Shown: one piece after another, positions 47,532 to 55,832 of the stretch
Numbering within the stretch: position 1 is the first letter of the stretch
How the letters are laid out: each line of letters begins with the position of its first letter
Assembly: GCF_000316605.1 (NCBI RefSeq)
Contig: NC_019683.1
Coordinates: 5,061,951 to 5,125,950, forward strand
DNA length: 64,000 bases
Reading direction: 5' to 3'
Source of the DNA: [Leptolyngbya] sp. PCC 7376
Lineage (GTDB): Bacteria > Cyanobacteriota > Cyanobacteriia > Cyanobacteriales > MRBY01
Translations under genes and position numbers: made by a program
Notes under the pieces: generated by a model
What the model saw: the letters and a program-made list of their open reading frames with translations, nothing else
Told to the model about the DNA's origin: nothing
The model's database searches: none

Positions 47532-48208
47532 TTTGTCTACCGTTTAACTCTCTTTGCTTTTAGACTCTACGAAGCACAAAAGTGACATCAAGGATATTCT
47601 TTTAAGCTTAAATATTTCGCAATAAAAAATGTTTTTCAACCAATTTTTTTGATGTAAAAATGCTTTTTAGAGAATTGTGACGGCAAAGTCTTAAACTCTT
47701 GAAACATATGCCCTGTGAAGATCTCATGAAAAACCTACGCCATTATGCGTACAAAATATTGAAATCAGGATAATTTAATGGTTGTTCATAAAGAAAAGGT
47801 GAGTTTTAGAAGTTCCCACGTAGTAATAAAAATATAGTTCCTTTAGAATATGAAGTTTCTTGTTTTGTTCTTGCTGTTATCCGGAATTTTTATTTGTAGA
47901 TTGTAGGGCGGCAGAGAAATGTTTAGAAAAAGAGAGTTTTACTTGATTGCTTTATTTAGAGGTTCACTTTCTATAGATTCTGATTGTTGAGACAATTTCT
48001 GCTTTTTTGTGTTAATTAAAAGAGCTTGGAACTTAGCTAAGTGAGTATTTGATCCCAATGTCAGTTTTTGGTGCTGGGGCGATCGCCTGGTCTCTGAGAA
48101 GATCGATATTGAGTGGAAGTCGGTAATAACTTTTAGGCCATTGGCTGGTTGGGAATAAGGGATCCATCGCTAAACTGATGGGCAGTGGAAATTTAAGTAG
48201 AGAAGAGA
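47532..48208. other. AT-rich intergenic region without a recognised gene
   Basis: About 680 bp upstream of the divergent DUF2589 cluster and thermonuclease gene. It is strongly AT-rich with no frame above 60 codons that looks coding, one HIP1 site near 48079 and no obvious repeat. The promoters of both flanking genes must lie here. Confidence 0.4.
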
Positions 48209-48637
48209 ATGACTATGTATGAGTACAGAGTGGTGAGCATTTTAAAGATCGTTGATGGTGATACTGTTGACCTCAATATTGATCTGGGTTTTTCCTTATT
48301 TAAAAATGAACGCTTTCGCGTCGCAGGGATTGACGCTCCAGAATCTCGGACGCGAGATTTGGCAGAAAAGCGTTTGGGTCTAGAGGCGAAAGACTTTGTC
48401 CAGCAGCGGTTAGAGACGGCTGAAACAATTGTGGTTCGCACAGAGAAAGAAGATAAATATGGTCGTTATCTGGGATGGCTCTATCTCGACGGTGAAGAGA
48501 CTTCTCTAAATGAGCAAATGATTAATGATGGCTATGCTTGGGCCTATGATGGCGGACGCAAAAATAAGGATTTGGCCGCGCTAGAACAACGCCGCCGAGA
48601 ACTCGGCACTTGGATTGAAGCTAATAATCCAGAATAG
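48209..48637 (+). CDS. Thermonuclease (staphylococcal nuclease-like) family protein
   Basis: Seen: 142 residues with the SNase blocks KIVDGDTVDLNIDLGF, RFRVAGIDAPESRT, DKYGRYLGWLYLDGE and LNEQMINDGYAW. The Arg-Glu-Arg catalytic set is represented. A GAGAAGAGA site precedes the ATG. There is no signal peptide, unlike many relatives, so it is probably cytosolic. Known: Ca2+-dependent phosphodiesterase acting on DNA and RNA. Confidence 0.9.
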   Translation: MTMYEYRVVSILKIVDGDTVDLNIDLGFSLFKNERFRVAGIDAPESRTRDLAEKRLGLEAKDFVQQRLETAETIVVRTEKEDKYGRYLGWLYLDGEETSLNEQMINDGYAWAYDGGRKNKDLAALEQRRRELGTWIEANNPE

Positions 48638-48744
48638 CCAACAAGTTTTTTGAATTCCGGGTCGGGCGATCGCCCTTCTAGCATTCCAATAGTTTTTCGA
48701 GAAAAATCGCTTTACCGTAAGTCAAGCTTAGACCGTATGACTTC

Positions 48745-49100
48745 TTGCAAAAGGTCAATTGTAAAACTGGTGGCTACAATCTTGAGTCTAGTCGGGTCAA
48801 CCTATCCAGATTTTCGGCTATATTTCTACTGGTCGTGATGACTTATAGCCTAGCCCCTATTACAGACAATCTTCTTCACGATAGCTGTTGGAAACCTTAC
48901 TTGTATGCTTTGCTTCGAAACAACGGCGCTCTAATCCTCGTTATAGTTCTTTTACTCTTGGATTAGCTCGCTACGGATACCAATATATTCATCCACTTTT
49001 AACAGACTTGGCTCATCACTTAATTGCCACTAAACCTCATAAGTGGTTCTATTTCCACAGAGGTTTCATCGCTCTATCCCACCTCCAGAACACTTTCTAA
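48745..49100 (+). pseudogene. Degenerate transposase C-terminal remnant (possibly IS4-like)
   Basis: Seen: two overlapping frames, one reading GGYNLESSRVNLSRFSAIFLLVVMTYSLA and the next ARYGYQYIHPLLTDLAHHLIATKPHKWFYFHRGF. Together they resemble the end of a DDE transposase such as the IS4 group, from memory. The frames are broken and no start exists. A sequence GACTTCTTGCAAAAGGTC just before (48749-48766) resembles the end of the IS5-family element at 10891. Confidence 0.4.
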
Positions 49101-49164
49101 CCTGCTTGTCATCCCTTGAGCAATAAAAGTTGGGAAACTGGATGATATTTAAGATGTCTCGGCA

Positions 49165-50283
49165 TTATCTGGAAGAACCTTGCTGACTGTTGAGGGTGAA
49201 GAAAAAACTGGCTCCTTCATCAATAATTCCTTTGCACCAAATTTTGCCTTTATGGCTTTCGATAATACGTTGGACTATTGCTAATCCTATACCTGTCCCA
49301 GAAAAATCTCTTTGATGATGGAGTCGCGTAAAGGGAGCAAATATATTGTCTTGCTGTTTTGCAGAGAAACCAACGCCATTATCACGGATACAAAAATTGC
49401 CGTCTTCGAGCTGGAAAAATTCAATTTTAGCCAGCTCTTTGACACTGCTATATTTCCAAGCATTACCCAAAAGATTTTCAAAGGCGATTTTGAGGAGACG
49501 ACGATCGCCTGAAACAGTTAACTTTGGTTGAATCTCAAGCTGCACATGACGATCTGGATCTTGAACTTGGAGCTGCTCAGTAATGCTTGTGGCGATCGCA
49601 CTCAGATTAACGGTTTTAAATTCTAATTCGAGATCACGATAAGAGACATTAGCTAGGCGCATTAGATCACTAATCATTTGATCCATTTCTTGACCTGCAT
49701 TACCAATGATTTCTAATGCTTCTCCCTGCTCATCAGGGGTCATATCATCATCAACTAATAGTTCACAAAACCCTAATATTCGTGTTAAAGGTCGCCTTAA
49801 ATCATGGGACACCATATAGTTGAATGCTTCAAGATCTTTATTGAGTATTTCTAGTTCTTGATTACGTTTTTTTAGGTTTCGTGTTGTGTCTAAAAGCTTA
49901 AGTTGATTATTAACTCGTACGATAACTTCATAGATATCAAATGGTTTATTGATATAGTCTACGCCGCCCGCTGAAAAAGCCTTTGCTTTATCAAGTACAT
50001 CATTAAGAGCACTGAGGAAAATAACTGGAATATGGGCCGTTTCTTTGTTTGCTTTAAGCTGTGTGCACACCTCATAGCCATCTAGAATAGGCATTTTTAT
50101 ATCTAATAAAATCAGGTCAGGAGGATCAACTGCGATGGCTTGGAGTGCTTGTTGACCATCGAGTACACGACGAACTTCATGCCCTTCTTCACGGAGAATT
50201 TCAAAAAGTAGCTGTAGATTCTCTGGGATATCGTCAACAATTAAAATGTCTCCAGTGTATTCGGTGCGAAAAGGGCGCATCAT
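49165..50283 (-). CDS. Response regulator-histidine kinase
   Basis: Seen: 372 residues. REC: ILIVDDIPENLQLL, phospho-Asp in LILLDIKMPILDGYE, YINKPF. HisKA box: VSHDLRRPLTRILGFCE. HATPase: AFENLLGNAWKYSS, IRDNGVGFS, GTGIGLAIVQRI. No membrane span. Known: HisKA with DLRRPL is typical of cyanobacterial phytochrome-like kinases. Stands alone, so its partner is unknown. ATG 50280 is an equal start choice. Confidence 0.92.
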   Translation of the reverse strand: MMRPFRTEYTGDILIVDDIPENLQLLFEILREEGHEVRRVLDGQQALQAIAVDPPDLILLDIKMPILDGYEVCTQLKANKETAHIPVIFLSALNDVLDKAKAFSAGGVDYINKPFDIYEVIVRVNNQLKLLDTTRNLKKRNQELEILNKDLEAFNYMVSHDLRRPLTRILGFCELLVDDDMTPDEQGEALEIIGNAGQEMDQMISDLMRLANVSYRDLELEFKTVNLSAIATSITEQLQVQDPDRHVQLEIQPKLTVSGDRRLLKIAFENLLGNAWKYSSVKELAKIEFFQLEDGNFCIRDNGVGFSAKQQDNIFAPFTRLHHQRDFSGTGIGLAIVQRIIESHKGKIWCKGIIDEGASFFFTLNSQQGSSR

Positions 50284-50670
50284 AATGATTCGATGTCATT
50301 AATGAGTTTATATTGAGCGTATTCCAGAAAAAATAGGTGAAAATGTATTGCCAAGTATCGGATCGGGACTAGAGATATAACAAATATTTTAGGTCTAATA
50401 TACTTAATGATATTTTCTAGCAGTAAAACTTTTTCTTTGGTGGGCACCATTACTTATAAATATTAATCGTTTAATTAAATTTCCTAAGGGTTAGTTTAAG
50501 TAGATATTAAGCTTAAGAAATTGCTTGATGAGATATCTGAGTATCCTCGTATTGGCAGCTCTATTGATATATTTCTCTCCCGTCCATTTAACACCAAGAT
50601 ACTCCATCAAAACAAATGAAATTTTCGAAATAGTTATTTTGCTACTTCTAGAATAGGTTTTTTGCTACTT
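50284..50670. other. AT-rich intergenic region
   Basis: Nothing recognised except a short direct repeat: TTTTGCTACTTCTA occurs at about 50637 and again at about 50659, just beyond the stop of the pseudouridine synthase gene. Confidence 0.35.
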
Positions 50671-52299
50671 CTAAAAAGGTGCATTTCGACACATTTTTAC
50701 CCATTCTTTAGTGCTTGGATGTATGAGTTCTATCGCTGTTGCATGTAAATGGAGTCGTTGTTTTTGATTGGGTTGCTTGCTATAAAGGCGATCGCCAAGG
50801 ATAGAATTATTTAAACCTTTGGGGTGAGCGCAGTGGACACGAAGCTGATGAGTGCGCCCAGTAATAGGTTTGAGTTCAACTCGATTTTTGTGGATCTTTT
50901 TAAAGTGAGTGCAGCAAGATTTTCCTCGGGCAAAATCAACTTTTTGATGGGGGCGATCGCCAGGATCAGACCATAAGGGTAACTCGATGGTCCCTTCTTT
51001 TTGTTGCAAAGGATTTTCCAGAATAGCAGTGTAGAGTTTTGAGATTTGGCGGTGACTAAATTGCTCTTGTAAGTGTTTTTGAGCAGCGGAAGTTTTGGCG
51101 AAAATCACTAAACCTGAGGTGTCTTGATCGAGGCGATGGACTAAATATATTTCTGGATAGTCGCGCTTTAAACGACTAAACACACTATCGTAATGGTGAC
51201 TGCTACGACCAGGTATTGTGGCTAGGCCAGCAGGTTTATTAATCACCAGAATTGTGTCGTCTTCAGAGACGATTTCAAGGGGCAATTCGTCGGTTTGAAG
51301 AAGGCTTTCAAAAGATTTTTGGTCAAGACCGGACAGCAGAAATCCCATAATCGGTCGGCATCTTTCTTCGCAGGCGAGATAAAATTCGCCGCCGACTTTG
51401 TCATTAAGGTTTTTACCCCACCAAAATTCCGCTAAGGCTAAGGGTTTGAGTTGATGTTTTGCTGCATAATTGAGTAGTTTTGGGGCGCAACAATCCCCTG
51501 TTCCCGTTGGTAAGCCTTGAGTTTGCGGCACAAGATCGGCGATCGCCTGAGCATTCCCCGCAAAATTCTTGAGTTGATAGACGCGGTGCATTTGCTTTTG
51601 CAGATTTCGAGATAGCTTGCGACGACGTATCCGTAATTGTTCGATTTCACGATCTGCTTTTTTCACAATTTGTTTTAGGTCACCAATTTCCTTATCCCGC
51701 TGACGCTTCAGGTGACGTTTTTCTGTACTTTCATCAAAGCTGAGATCATTTAAATCCCTAATTGCTTGCCTTAATGCTTCCCCCTGCAATGTCCGCTGAT
51801 ATTCTTCCCGTTGCCGCTGACGTAATTTTTTGCTGTGGCGATATTGTGCATTAAATTGATCGATTTTGCTTTGCCATTGAGCTGCCAATTTTTTATAGAG
51901 AGGACGTTCTGGCATTTTTTCCAACTCTGCAAATCTGACACGAATTTTTTGTAATTCTGCCAAAATTTCCTGTTCCTCTAGCAACATGCGATCGCCGCCA
52001 TCAATAACAGGGACCCAACCAGGGACATTCTTTTGTCCGTGGAAAAATCCTGAAAATGCCTTGAGATAAAATTTTTTGCCTACGTGATTTTCGACGATCA
52101 TTACCCCGTACATTTTGCCTTTGAGATTATGGCTAGGGTCTTGGGCGAATTCTTTCATCAACTGACGTGACAACCACTCCGCATGGATCGTACGAGGCAA
52201 CCGCGCATAGACTTTCGTCATCGGGCAAACACCTTCATACCAATCTGTCACCCCATCTTCTAGCTCAGGTTCAATAAAAGTATGGAGTTCAGTAGTCAT
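50671..52299 (-). CDS. RluA-family RNA pseudouridine synthase with long N-terminal extension
   Basis: Seen: 542 residues from ATG 52299. The catalytic domain fills the C-terminal 200 or so, with INKPAGLATIPGR, HRLDQDTSGLVIFAK (catalytic Asp) and KPITGRTHQLRVHCAH. The first 330 residues are unusual: an alpha/beta part (MYGVMIVENHVGKKFYLKAFSGFFHGQ) then a long basic coiled coil (residues about 140-250, such as LKQIVKKADREIEQLRIRRRKLSR). Known: RluA enzymes isomerise uridines in rRNA or tRNA. The extension may help RNA binding (inference). Confidence 0.9.
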   Translation of the reverse strand: MTTELHTFIEPELEDGVTDWYEGVCPMTKVYARLPRTIHAEWLSRQLMKEFAQDPSHNLKGKMYGVMIVENHVGKKFYLKAFSGFFHGQKNVPGWVPVIDGGDRMLLEEQEILAELQKIRVRFAELEKMPERPLYKKLAAQWQSKIDQFNAQYRHSKKLRQRQREEYQRTLQGEALRQAIRDLNDLSFDESTEKRHLKRQRDKEIGDLKQIVKKADREIEQLRIRRRKLSRNLQKQMHRVYQLKNFAGNAQAIADLVPQTQGLPTGTGDCCAPKLLNYAAKHQLKPLALAEFWWGKNLNDKVGGEFYLACEERCRPIMGFLLSGLDQKSFESLLQTDELPLEIVSEDDTILVINKPAGLATIPGRSSHHYDSVFSRLKRDYPEIYLVHRLDQDTSGLVIFAKTSAAQKHLQEQFSHRQISKLYTAILENPLQQKEGTIELPLWSDPGDRPHQKVDFARGKSCCTHFKKIHKNRVELKPITGRTHQLRVHCAHPKGLNNSILGDRLYSKQPNQKQRLHLHATAIELIHPSTKEWVKMCRNAPF

Positions 52300-52358
52300 T
52301 GCCAATTACAAATCAATTCGTTTCGGGAAATCTACTGTACCGCGATCGCCTGCCAGTT

Positions 52359-53312
52359 TTAGCTCAAGAGGTTTAAAGGATTTGTATGGCTCATCAGTTG
52401 TAAGTCTGTTTCAGAAATGCCAGCTGTCTCTAATTGATCAAGAAAGGCTTGGTAACCCTCAATAGGTGAAGGTGCCTGCGATCGCCCTAAATCTGTACTG
52501 AGGACAAAATGTTCTGCGCCAATCGTTTTAATGGCTGTAACCATCGCGTCAAACGGCACATTCTCCCAAGCGTCATGATCCGCCTCATCCGCGTTTTTTC
52601 CTGCCAAAGTATTAGAATAAGTGATTTCTAAAAATGCACCTTGGTCTGCGAGGATCTGCATTTGTTCTAGGGTTAATCCTGGCACAGTCGCCATCGCGTG
52701 GGTCACTAATATTTTCTCAACGCCTAATTGTTTTGCGCCATGCACCACCACCAAAACTTCTTTTGGAGAGACATCTCCTGTGCCTAACACCAAATTGTTT
52801 TCTGCGATAAATTCCAGAATCGATTTTGTTTGAGATAACAGGCGATCGCCCCGCGTCACTCGTAGGCCACCTTTGCCTGTATTAAATGTTTTTCGATGGT
52901 AGGCTGCATCGATCGTGGGTAACCACACAATTTTGCCACGTCCTTCACCGAGCTTTGCCATCACTTCGACTGCTTTGGGATTAATGCCACCGACCGCTTC
53001 ATTTAGAACAATGCCCCCGTAAACCTCAATACTCGGAACTGTTTTATGAGTAAGGATGGCGCGATCTGCAGTGGAAGTCACATGATTTTTGAGGACAATG
53101 GCTTGCATTTTTGCCTTAGCAGCTTCTTGTACGAGTTCAATATCGTCGTACAATCGCTCTCTTACATCTGGAGCCGAATGCACATGGAATTCGACAGCGC
53201 CTTCTAACGTTGCGGCGGCTGCATAATTGCCAAAACACAGTCCATAGGCGATCGCCACATAACCGAATATTTGCAGAAACACTACAAAAATAGACTGAAA
53301 GCGGCTTCTCAT
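52359..53312 (-). CDS. DUF6282 family protein (amidohydrolase-like), exported
   Basis: Seen: 317 residues with an N-terminal hydrophobic signal (IFVVFLQIFGYVAIAYGL). The mature part begins LEGAVEFHVHSAPDVRER, whose HxH resembles the metal site of amidohydrolases. Later blocks are IVLKNHVTST, ILVTHAMATVPG and LSTDLGRSQAPSP. Known: DUF6282 proteins are metal-dependent hydrolase-like with unknown substrates. The export signal is notable because most relatives I recall are cytosolic. Confidence 0.8.
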   Translation of the reverse strand: MRSRFQSIFVVFLQIFGYVAIAYGLCFGNYAAAATLEGAVEFHVHSAPDVRERLYDDIELVQEAAKAKMQAIVLKNHVTSTADRAILTHKTVPSIEVYGGIVLNEAVGGINPKAVEVMAKLGEGRGKIVWLPTIDAAYHRKTFNTGKGGLRVTRGDRLLSQTKSILEFIAENNLVLGTGDVSPKEVLVVVHGAKQLGVEKILVTHAMATVPGLTLEQMQILADQGAFLEITYSNTLAGKNADEADHDAWENVPFDAMVTAIKTIGAEHFVLSTDLGRSQAPSPIEGYQAFLDQLETAGISETDLQLMSHTNPLNLLS

Positions 53313-53480
53313 GATCTCTATGCCCAGAACATTGGTTCTATTTTGACCTAGAACAAACGATCTTGATCCATTACCGTTAACTATCGATAAAGTTGATCCC
53401 CTCTAGCCGCTCAATTTGAATCAGTCACAAAATTGCCACAGGAAAACTCGATACAATAGCTAACAGTTTTTCTTTTGGGC

Positions 53481-54224
53481 ATGATGCTGGAATCTCTCAG
53501 TCTGCAACTTTATCAACTTCAGCAGTGGGGCGATCGCCTCGTAGATCAGCAATTGACGCACTGGAGTGTGTTGAGTATTTTTCTGGTATTTGGGGCGGGA
53601 TTACTGACGAGTTTGACCCCTTGTACGCTGTCGATGTTGCCGATCACCATTGGCTATATTGGTGGCGCAGAGGAGAAAACACGCTCCCAAACTATTTTTC
53701 AATCGCTGTGGTTTACCGTTGGTTTAGCAACAACATTGGCAGCTTTAGGAATTGTGGCGGCGGGCTTTGGTCAGATTTATGGGCAGATTGGCATTGGTCT
53801 ACCGATAGTGGTCAGTGCGATCGCCATTGTGATGGGACTAAATTTGCTAGAGATTATCCAGATTCAATTTCCCTCTATTGGCGCAACAGATTGGATTACC
53901 AATGATTTGCCGCAAGGAGTGCGTGCTTATCTCGTTGGTTTAACTTTTGGTTTAGTGGCATCGCCCTGTAGTACCCCAGTTTTGGCGACATTGTTGGCTT
54001 GGGTGAGTACGACCCATGATTTGGTGCTTGGTGGAGGTCTACTTTTGGCCTATACCCTCGGCTATGTGATGCCTGTGCTAATCGCCGGGATTTTTACCGC
54101 CTCTCTCAAAAAACTCCTCTCTTTGCGACAATGGTCGGGCTGGATTAACCCGGTTAGTGGTGCTTTATTAGTGGGCTTTGGCATTTTTTCCCTACTCATT
54201 CGCCTGCCCATCGGTTTATCCTAG
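53481..54224 (+). CDS. ccdA: Cytochrome c biogenesis protein CcdA
   Basis: Seen: 247 residues from ATG 53481 with about six hydrophobic segments. The paired Cys motifs are LLTSLTPCTLSMLPI and LVASPCSTPVLATLLAW. Known: CcdA carries electrons from thioredoxin across the thylakoid membrane to keep apocytochrome c cysteines reduced. Ccs1/ResB is the next gene downstream, the usual system II arrangement, with a palindromic repeat between them. Confidence 0.94.
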   Translation: MMLESLSLQLYQLQQWGDRLVDQQLTHWSVLSIFLVFGAGLLTSLTPCTLSMLPITIGYIGGAEEKTRSQTIFQSLWFTVGLATTLAALGIVAAGFGQIYGQIGIGLPIVVSAIAIVMGLNLLEIIQIQFPSIGATDWITNDLPQGVRAYLVGLTFGLVASPCSTPVLATLLAWVSTTHDLVLGGGLLLAYTLGYVMPVLIAGIFTASLKKLLSLRQWSGWINPVSGALLVGFGIFSLLIRLPIGLS

Positions 54225-54240
54225 ATAGTCCAGATTCCTC

Positions 54241-54283
54241 ATTGCTTCCCTTATGAAGGGAGGTGGCGAAGCCGGAGGGATCT
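54241..54283 (+). repeat. Palindromic intergenic repeat, module A (copy 2)
   Basis: Seen: ATTGCTTCCCTTATGAAGGG followed by AGGTGGCGAAGCCGGAGGGA, the same unit as at 7075 and (inverted) 55787. It lies 17 nt after the ccdA stop, between ccdA and ccs1. It may attenuate or process the transcript (inference). Confidence 0.75.
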
Positions 54284-54338
54284 CAACTCAAAGAACATAA
54301 CGAAACGACTCAAAACCTTTAGTGCGCAAAGACACCCC

Positions 54339-55718
54339 ATGACGGCATCTGATTCTCCGGCAAACTCAAGTTGGAATACTTTTCCCCAAAAGCTTTGGCG
54401 TAAAGGCCTCAAGTGGATTGCAAATCTCAAGTTGGCGATCGCCCTTTTACTTTTAATCGCAGTCTTTAGTATTGCTGGCACGGTCATCGATCAAAATGCT
54501 GGTTTAGCGTCTTACCAAGCGAACTATCCCGAAGACCCTGCCCTCTTTGGTTTTCTCACGTGGAAAGTGCTGCTGGGCATGGGTCTAGACCATGTGTACA
54601 CAACTTGGTGGTATGTGTCGCTGTTGGTGACCTTTGGCGCAAGTTTGGTGGCCTGCACATTCCGCCGTCAACTGCCTGCCCTCAAAGCTGCGAAAAACTG
54701 GAATTATTACAGCAAAGCTCGTCAATTTAAAAAGCTTGCCCTCAGTACTGAATTAAACCAAGGTTCCCTTGATACCCTAACGCCATACCTTGAGAAAAAA
54801 CGCTACAAGATTGCTCGCGAAGGTGAAAAGCTCTATGCAAATAAAGGGATGGCTGGACGGATTGGCCCGATCATTGTGCACATCGGCATGATTGTGACGC
54901 TTGTTGGCTCAATTATTGGGGCCTTCGGTGGGTTTATGGCGCAGGAAATGATTCCAAGCGGTGTCAACTTCAAAGTAAATAATGTGTTTGAAGCGGGTCG
55001 TTTTGCGAATAGCGATCGCCCGTGGTCGGTGAATGTAAATCGGTTTTGGATTGACTACACACCGAATGGTGACATCGACCAATTTTATTCAGATTTGACG
55101 GTCGTTGACGATACGGGTCATGAGTTAGACCGCCGCACCATTTCAGTCAATCATCCGCTGCGTTTTGATGGCATTACCTTCTATCAAACTAGTTGGGCGA
55201 TCGCCGGGATAAAAGTAAAGCTAAACAATAGCCCGATTTTCCAATTGCCCGTTGCCCAAATCCCTACAAAAAATGGCGCAAAGCTTTGGGGGACATGGGT
55301 GCCGACGTCGACGGATATGAGCACAGGTGTTTCCGTTCTCCTACAAGATTTACAAGGTAGTGCCCTCGTCTATGATGCGCAAGGTGAACTGGTGGGTGCT
55401 GTGCGAGAAGGTGAGGCGATCGAAGTTGATGGAATTAATCTCAATCTCGTCGAATTGATTGGCAGCACAGGGTTACAGATTAAAGCTGACCCCGGCGTCC
55501 CCATCGTTTATACAGGCTTTTTCCTCGTGATGGTCGGTGTGGTGATGAGCTACGTTTCCTATTCCCAAGTCTGGGCACTACAGGACGGCGATCGCTTCTA
55601 CTTTGGCGGTAAAACCAATCGTGCTCAAGTGACCTTCGAGCGAGAACTCCTCGAAATCATCAACGAAATAGAATCCACCAGCGATAAAACTAAATCCACC
55701 ACCGCCCAAACGGTTTAG
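54339..55718 (+). CDS. ccs1: Cytochrome c biogenesis protein Ccs1/ResB
   Basis: Seen: 459 residues. Three N-terminal membrane segments ([23 protein letters not shown] first), a large lumenal domain with QMEMIPSG-like and [11 protein letters not shown] blocks, and a last span ([20 protein letters not shown]). Known: ResB with ResC/CcsA ligates haem to apocytochromes c such as cytochrome f. ATG 54339 is preceded by a spacer containing a palindromic repeat. ccsA is not in the window. Confidence 0.94.
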   Translation: MTASDSPANSSWNTFPQKLWRKGLKWIANLKLAIALLLLIAVFSIAGTVIDQNAGLASYQANYPEDPALFGFLTWKVLLGMGLDHVYTTWWYVSLLVTFGASLVACTFRRQLPALKAAKNWNYYSKARQFKKLALSTELNQGSLDTLTPYLEKKRYKIAREGEKLYANKGMAGRIGPIIVHIGMIVTLVGSIIGAFGGFMAQEMIPSGVNFKVNNVFEAGRFANSDRPWSVNVNRFWIDYTPNGDIDQFYSDLTVVDDTGHELDRRTISVNHPLRFDGITFYQTSWAIAGIKVKLNNSPIFQLPVAQIPTKNGAKLWGTWVPTSTDMSTGVSVLLQDLQGSALVYDAQGELVGAVREGEAIEVDGINLNLVELIGSTGLQIKADPGVPIVYTGFFLVMVGVVMSYVSYSQVWALQDGDRFYFGGKTNRAQVTFERELLEIINEIESTSDKTKSTTAQTV

Positions 55719-55727
55719 TGATTCCAG

Positions 55728-55828
55728 TTCCCCCCTTACAAAGGGGGGCTAGGGGGGATCCTCCGCTCGTTGCGAGACCTACTGAAAATCCCTCCGCCTT
55801 CGGCACCTCCCTTCGAAAGGGAGGCAAT
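55728..55828 (-). repeat. Two-module palindromic intergenic repeat (copy 3)
   Basis: Module B at about 55728-55762 (C run and G run around TTACAAA, then CTAGGGGGGATCC) and module A at about 55787-55828 (CTCCCTT/AAGGGAG hairpin), in reverse complement of the order at 7075-7179. It separates the convergent stops of ccs1 (55718) and the NACHT gene (55833). Confidence 0.78.
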
Positions 55829-55832
55829 AGTG

